Positions 7,466 to 9,074 of a stretch of 9,074 bases of DNA are shown here, one piece after another. Source of the stretch: DASUZB01 sp036377075. GTDB taxonomy: Bacteria; Actinomycetota; CALGFH01. A program made the translations under genes and the position numbers. Under the pieces are notes generated by a model. That model did no database searches. It was not told the DNA's origin and saw only the letters and a list, made by a program, of their open reading frames with translations. The DNA lies in contig DASUZB010000213.1 of assembly GCA_036377075.1 (NCBI GenBank), positions 1-9,074 on the forward strand, in the 5' to 3' direction. Numbering within the stretch: the first letter of the stretch is position 1; each line of letters opens with the position of its first letter.

Positions 7466-7683
7466 CGCGTGCCGCGTTCGGCGTCCAGGTCGGCCACGAT
7501 CGCCGCCGGGGCGACGTCCAGGTCGGGCAGGGCACCGAGCAGCGCTGGGTTGTCGGCTCGGCGGGAGCTCTGCGCCAGTTCGCGGATGGCGACAGCGCTG
7601 ACCGAGGTCCCTTCGCTGGCGGCCAGCCGTTCGAGGCGCTCGACGATGTCGTCCGGCACGTTCCGCAGGTAGAGCGTCTTCAT
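7462..7683 (-). CDS. vapB: VapB/FitA-like ribbon-helix-helix antitoxin
   Basis: This 73-residue protein has a ribbon-helix-helix N-terminus: beta strand KTLYLRN at 2-8, helix 1 about 11-23 (DIVERLERLAASE), and helix 2 about 27-40 (SVSAVAIRELAQSS). This matches FitA/VapB antitoxins, which usually begin MxTLxxRNVPDD. The C-terminal tail, about 41-73, would wrap and block the VapC active site. ATG 7683 is preferred over an in-frame ATG at 7701 because MKTLYLRNVPDD is the family-type beginning and because a promoter-like sequence overlaps the upstream codons. The dimer should bind the palindrome just upstream and repress its own operon, more strongly when complexed with VapC. The operon is vapB then vapC, with a 4-base overlap. 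Confidence 0.88.
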   Translation of the reverse strand: MKTLYLRNVPDDIVERLERLAASEGTSVSAVAIRELAQSSRRADNPALLGALPDLDVAPAAIVADLDAERGTR

Positions 7684-7691
7684 GTCGCAGA

Positions 7692-7701
7692 ATGCTAGCA
7701 T
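7692..7701. promoter_or_regulatory. Palindromic operator candidate for VapB
   Basis: ATGCTAGCAT is a perfect 10-base palindrome overlapping the predicted -10 of vapBC. A second dyad, TTGCT at 7703-7707 with AGCAA at 7716-7720, lies next to it and covers the predicted -35. Ribbon-helix-helix antitoxins bind such short paired sites, so VapB autoregulation is the natural reading. Binding itself is inferred. Confidence 0.45.
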
Positions 7702-7720
7702 CTTGCTTGCGCATCAGCAA
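7692..7720 (-). promoter_or_regulatory. Promoter of vapBC, giving a near-leaderless transcript
   Basis: On the minus strand, TTGCTG (7720-7715) and TAGCAT (7697-7692) are separated by exactly 17 bases and resemble the -35 and -10 of a housekeeping sigma factor. The last base of the -10 is only eight bases before the vapB ATG at 7683, so transcription would begin within a few bases of the ATG. No Shine-Dalgarno is visible before vapB, which agrees with a leaderless message, common in actinobacteria. Confidence 0.55.
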
Positions 7721-7745
7721 TGGACGGTCGGTCCCAGTCCGTTGG

Positions 7746-8090
7746 TCAGGTACCCAGGTAGGTATCGACGTCGTCGAGGGCGTCCTCGGCCCGCGGGCCG
7801 ACCAGTGGGTCGCCGCGCTGGCGGTCCAGGGCCGCCCGGACGGCCTCGGTGTCGAGCTGGCGGTGGACGCGGGCGAGGTGGCCAAGGCAGGTCGCCGCGA
7901 CCGCGGCCAGGGGCCGGTCCTGGCCGTCGAGCAGCCGCAGGCACAGGTCCTGGACGGCCTGCCCGTCCGGGTGGTGGAAGGCGGCGCCGACCAGGGCCCG
8001 CGCCGCCGCCCGCGGGTCGCCGCGCTCCAGCGCCGCCAGCACGTCGGCGGGGGTCGCCGGTGCCGGTTCCTCGTAGCGCAGGTGGCTCAT
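7746..8090 (-). CDS. HEAT-like probable immunity protein to the adjacent toxin
   Basis: This 114-residue, entirely alpha-helical-looking soluble protein has no signal peptide. It resembles a widespread family of small HEAT-repeat-like proteins carrying LRYEEP near the N-terminus (4-9), AATCLGHLARVH at 65-76 followed by LD, and AEDALDD at 101-107. These are commonly found beside toxins, and I recall the pattern rather than a named Pfam entry. Its ATG overlaps the stop of the toxin gene as ATGA, the arrangement expected for toxin then immunity. A GGGGGAGGA ribosome site ten bases upstream is strong, which suits an immunity protein that must be made in good supply. It probably binds the C-terminal toxin domain of the upstream product and blocks it. 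No membrane segment is present, so it would act in the cytoplasm. Confidence 0.75.
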   Translation of the reverse strand: MSHLRYEEPAPATPADVLAALERGDPRAAARALVGAAFHHPDGQAVQDLCLRLLDGQDRPLAAVAATCLGHLARVHRQLDTEAVRAALDRQRGDPLVGPRAEDALDDVDTYLGT

Positions 8091-8764
8091 GGCGCGATGA
8101 TCCTCCCCCGGGCGTCGACCAGGCCAGCGCGCCGCAGCGCGGCCTGCATCTCAGGGCGCAGCTCGCTCCAGGCGCGGACGTGGCCGTGGAACACCTGCTG
8201 GCCCGGGTAGGTCTCGTCGAGCACGACGATCTCCTGGTTGGCCGGGTCGACACCGACGCGGCGCGCGGAGGTGGGCTTGACCTGGACGGAGCGGTCCAGC
8301 GCCGCCTGGCCGTTACGTGGAGCCCCGGCGACGTCGCCGCGCTGGGTCGGGCCGTGCTTGGGGGACGGCTCGTACCGGGGGCCGCCGCCGGCGGGCGGCT
8401 CGCCGCCACCCGACCCACCCTCGGCAGCGGCGGCCAGCAGCACCCCCGAAGTGATCGCCGCGGCACCGGCGGCGACCTGCCCGGCCGCGGCGCTCACGCT
8501 CACCGCCCCGGCGCTTGCGGTCACGCCGCCACTGGCCAGCGCGAGCGAGCCGCCACCGAACAGCCCGGCGAGCAGGGCGCCGCCGCCGGCCGCCAGCGCC
8601 ACCAGGCCGACGACGACCAGTACCGCCGCGAGCGCCAGGAGCACGCTGCGACCGCTCGGGAAGCAGTCGGTGATGTCCCCGCAGTTGTCCGCCCGCGCGA
8701 CGCCCGCCGTCCCGGCCACCAGCCAGATCGCCGCGCCGATGCTGATGGTCAGCCGCTTGGTCAT
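8087..8764 (-). CDS. Membrane-associated or secreted toxin with type-17-like (BECR) C-terminal domain
   Basis: This is a 225-residue protein. Residues 1-25 look like a signal peptide (positive start, hydrophobic core, VARA before DN). Two cysteines follow at 28 and 34. A strong membrane segment lies at about 40-60, then an Ala/Gly/Ser-rich stretch to about 115 that could contain a second segment, then a Gly/Pro linker to about 133. The last 90 residues (KHGPTQRG at 136, SVQVKPTS at 159-166, RRVGVD, EIVVLDETYPG, VFHGHVRAW at 191-199, ending RRAGLVDARG) resemble the polymorphic toxin type 17 domain, a predicted RNase of the BECR fold. H193, H195, R197, K163 and R168/R169 are candidate catalytic or RNA-binding residues. 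ATG 8764 overlaps the stop of the membrane-protein gene, and the downstream gene is a likely immunity protein. The usual long delivery modules (RHS, WXG100, filamentous repeats) are absent. The family call comes from memory of motif pattern. Confidence 0.75.
   Translation of the reverse strand: MTKRLTISIGAAIWLVAGTAGVARADNCGDITDCFPSGRSVLLALAAVLVVVGLVALAAGGGALLAGLFGGGSLALASGGVTASAGAVSVSAAAGQVAAGAAAITSGVLLAAAAEGGSGGGEPPAGGGPRYEPSPKHGPTQRGDVAGAPRNGQAALDRSVQVKPTSARRVGVDPANQEIVVLDETYPGQQVFHGHVRAWSELRPEMQAALRRAGLVDARGRIIAP
8101..8109 (-). promoter_or_regulatory. Ribosome binding site of the immunity gene
   Basis: GGGGGAGGA on the minus strand lies ten bases before the ATG at 8090, inside the toxin coding end. 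It is the clearest Shine-Dalgarno of the minus-strand block. It would let the immunity protein be translated independently of coupling to the toxin. Confidence 0.6.
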
Positions 8765-9074
8765 GGCGTCGCCCCGTCGGCCGGGCGCGCGCTTGGCTGG
8801 CCGGTGTCGCGGTTTGCCTGCGTGGCATCGACCGGCGGGAGCAGCAGGCTCATGCACACGATCGCCGCGACGGTTGCGTACAGCAGTGGCGCGAAGTCCT
8901 GCGCGGTGACGATCGTCCCGCCAAGCGCCACGACGTAGGCGGTGCGGCCGATCAGCCAGGCGACCAGCCACCCCAGCACCGCGGCGAGCACCAGGCGAAT
9001 GCCGAACGGCACCCGCAGCGCCCACCAGCGCGCCGGAGACAACCCAGGTAGCAGCAGCGTCTGCGCGCAGAACG
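8761..9074 (-). CDS. Small membrane protein upstream of the toxin (partial at window edge)
   Basis: I do not recognise this gene. The frame is open to the right edge, so the true start may lie outside. A TTG at 9042 would give 93 residues but has no convincing ribosome site, and the coding character (FCAQTLLLPG) continues beyond it. Counting from that TTG, hydrophobic segments lie at about 14-32 (GIRLVLAAVLGWLVAWLI) and about 51-69, with a possible short one near 35-44. A polar tail rich in Asp, Pro and Ala ends the protein. Its TGA overlaps the toxin ATG as ATGA, so the two are translated together. A holder, exporter or assembly partner for the membrane-associated toxin is plausible. A fragment of a larger secretion or conjugation gene cluster to the right is equally possible. 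Confidence 0.7.
   Translation of the reverse strand, partial: FCAQTLLLPGLSPARWWALRVPFGIRLVLAAVLGWLVAWLIGRTAYVVALGGTIVTAQDFAPLLYATVAAIVCMSLLLPPVDATQANRDTGQPSARPADGATP

Noticed and set aside
7684..7701. Alternative vapB start at ATG 7701 adding MLAFCD
   Set aside because: It overlaps the predicted -10 and palindrome. FitA/VapB antitoxins normally begin at the MKTLYLRN-type position.
7466..7885. N-terminal extension of vapC in the same frame
   Set aside because: It would overlap all of vapB and has no PIN-domain features. The canonical MIVVDAS start at 7465 is coupled to vapB.
7682..8938. 418-codon plus-strand frame opposite the toxin and immunity genes
   Set aside because: It is low-complexity Arg/Gly/Pro composition over better-supported minus-strand genes with signal peptide, motifs and overlaps.

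Overview
This is very GC-rich DNA with strong codon-position bias. Start codons are ATG or GTG, and same-strand genes are joined by ATGA overlaps. All of this suggests a high-GC actinobacterium, though nothing here fixes the genus. No rRNA, tRNA, CRISPR array or transposase was seen. The window reads as a genome-defence and conflict island made of two convergent blocks.

Left block, plus strand (1-6939): a Wadjet-type plasmid-defence operon of the TIGR02677-TIGR02680 lineage. The order is the last 16 codons of the gene upstream (position expected for jetA), jetB (DUF2398/TIGR02678), jetC (1400-residue SMC-like ATPase, TIGR02680) and jetD (DUF3323/DUF2399 nuclease subunit, TIGR02679). JetA, JetB and JetC should form an MksB/MukB-like DNA-loop-extruding motor that recognises small closed-circular DNA. 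JetD is the Toprim-type nuclease that cuts it. Walker A, a signature-like motif, Walker B and the Toprim acidic residues are all present, so the system looks intact. The first two junctions are 4-base overlaps. The jetC-jetD junction is different: a 174-base spacer made of about four degenerate 55-56-base tandem copies of the stop/start junction itself. This is the most unusual DNA-level feature in the window.

Centre (6940-7081): a 142-base gap between convergent genes. It holds a perfect 17-base inverted repeat and a 12-base palindrome but no gene.

Right block, minus strand (7082-9074, read right to left): a membrane protein running off the window edge; a 225-residue protein with a signal peptide, a membrane segment and a C-terminal toxin domain resembling polymorphic toxin type 17 (BECR-fold RNase); a 114-residue HEAT-like probable immunity protein; and a vapBC toxin-antitoxin pair (ribbon-helix-helix antitoxin, PIN RNase toxin). 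The first three genes are joined by ATGA overlaps. vapBC has its own promoter-like sequence overlapping a palindrome, placed so that its transcript would be leaderless or nearly so.

Together the window combines anti-plasmid defence, an intracellular toxin-antitoxin pair and a membrane- or export-associated toxin/immunity cassette. The known families explain most of it. The less familiar parts are the repeat-expanded jetC-jetD junction, the histidine-rich leader of JetC, and the membrane-tethered toxin with its partner membrane protein.
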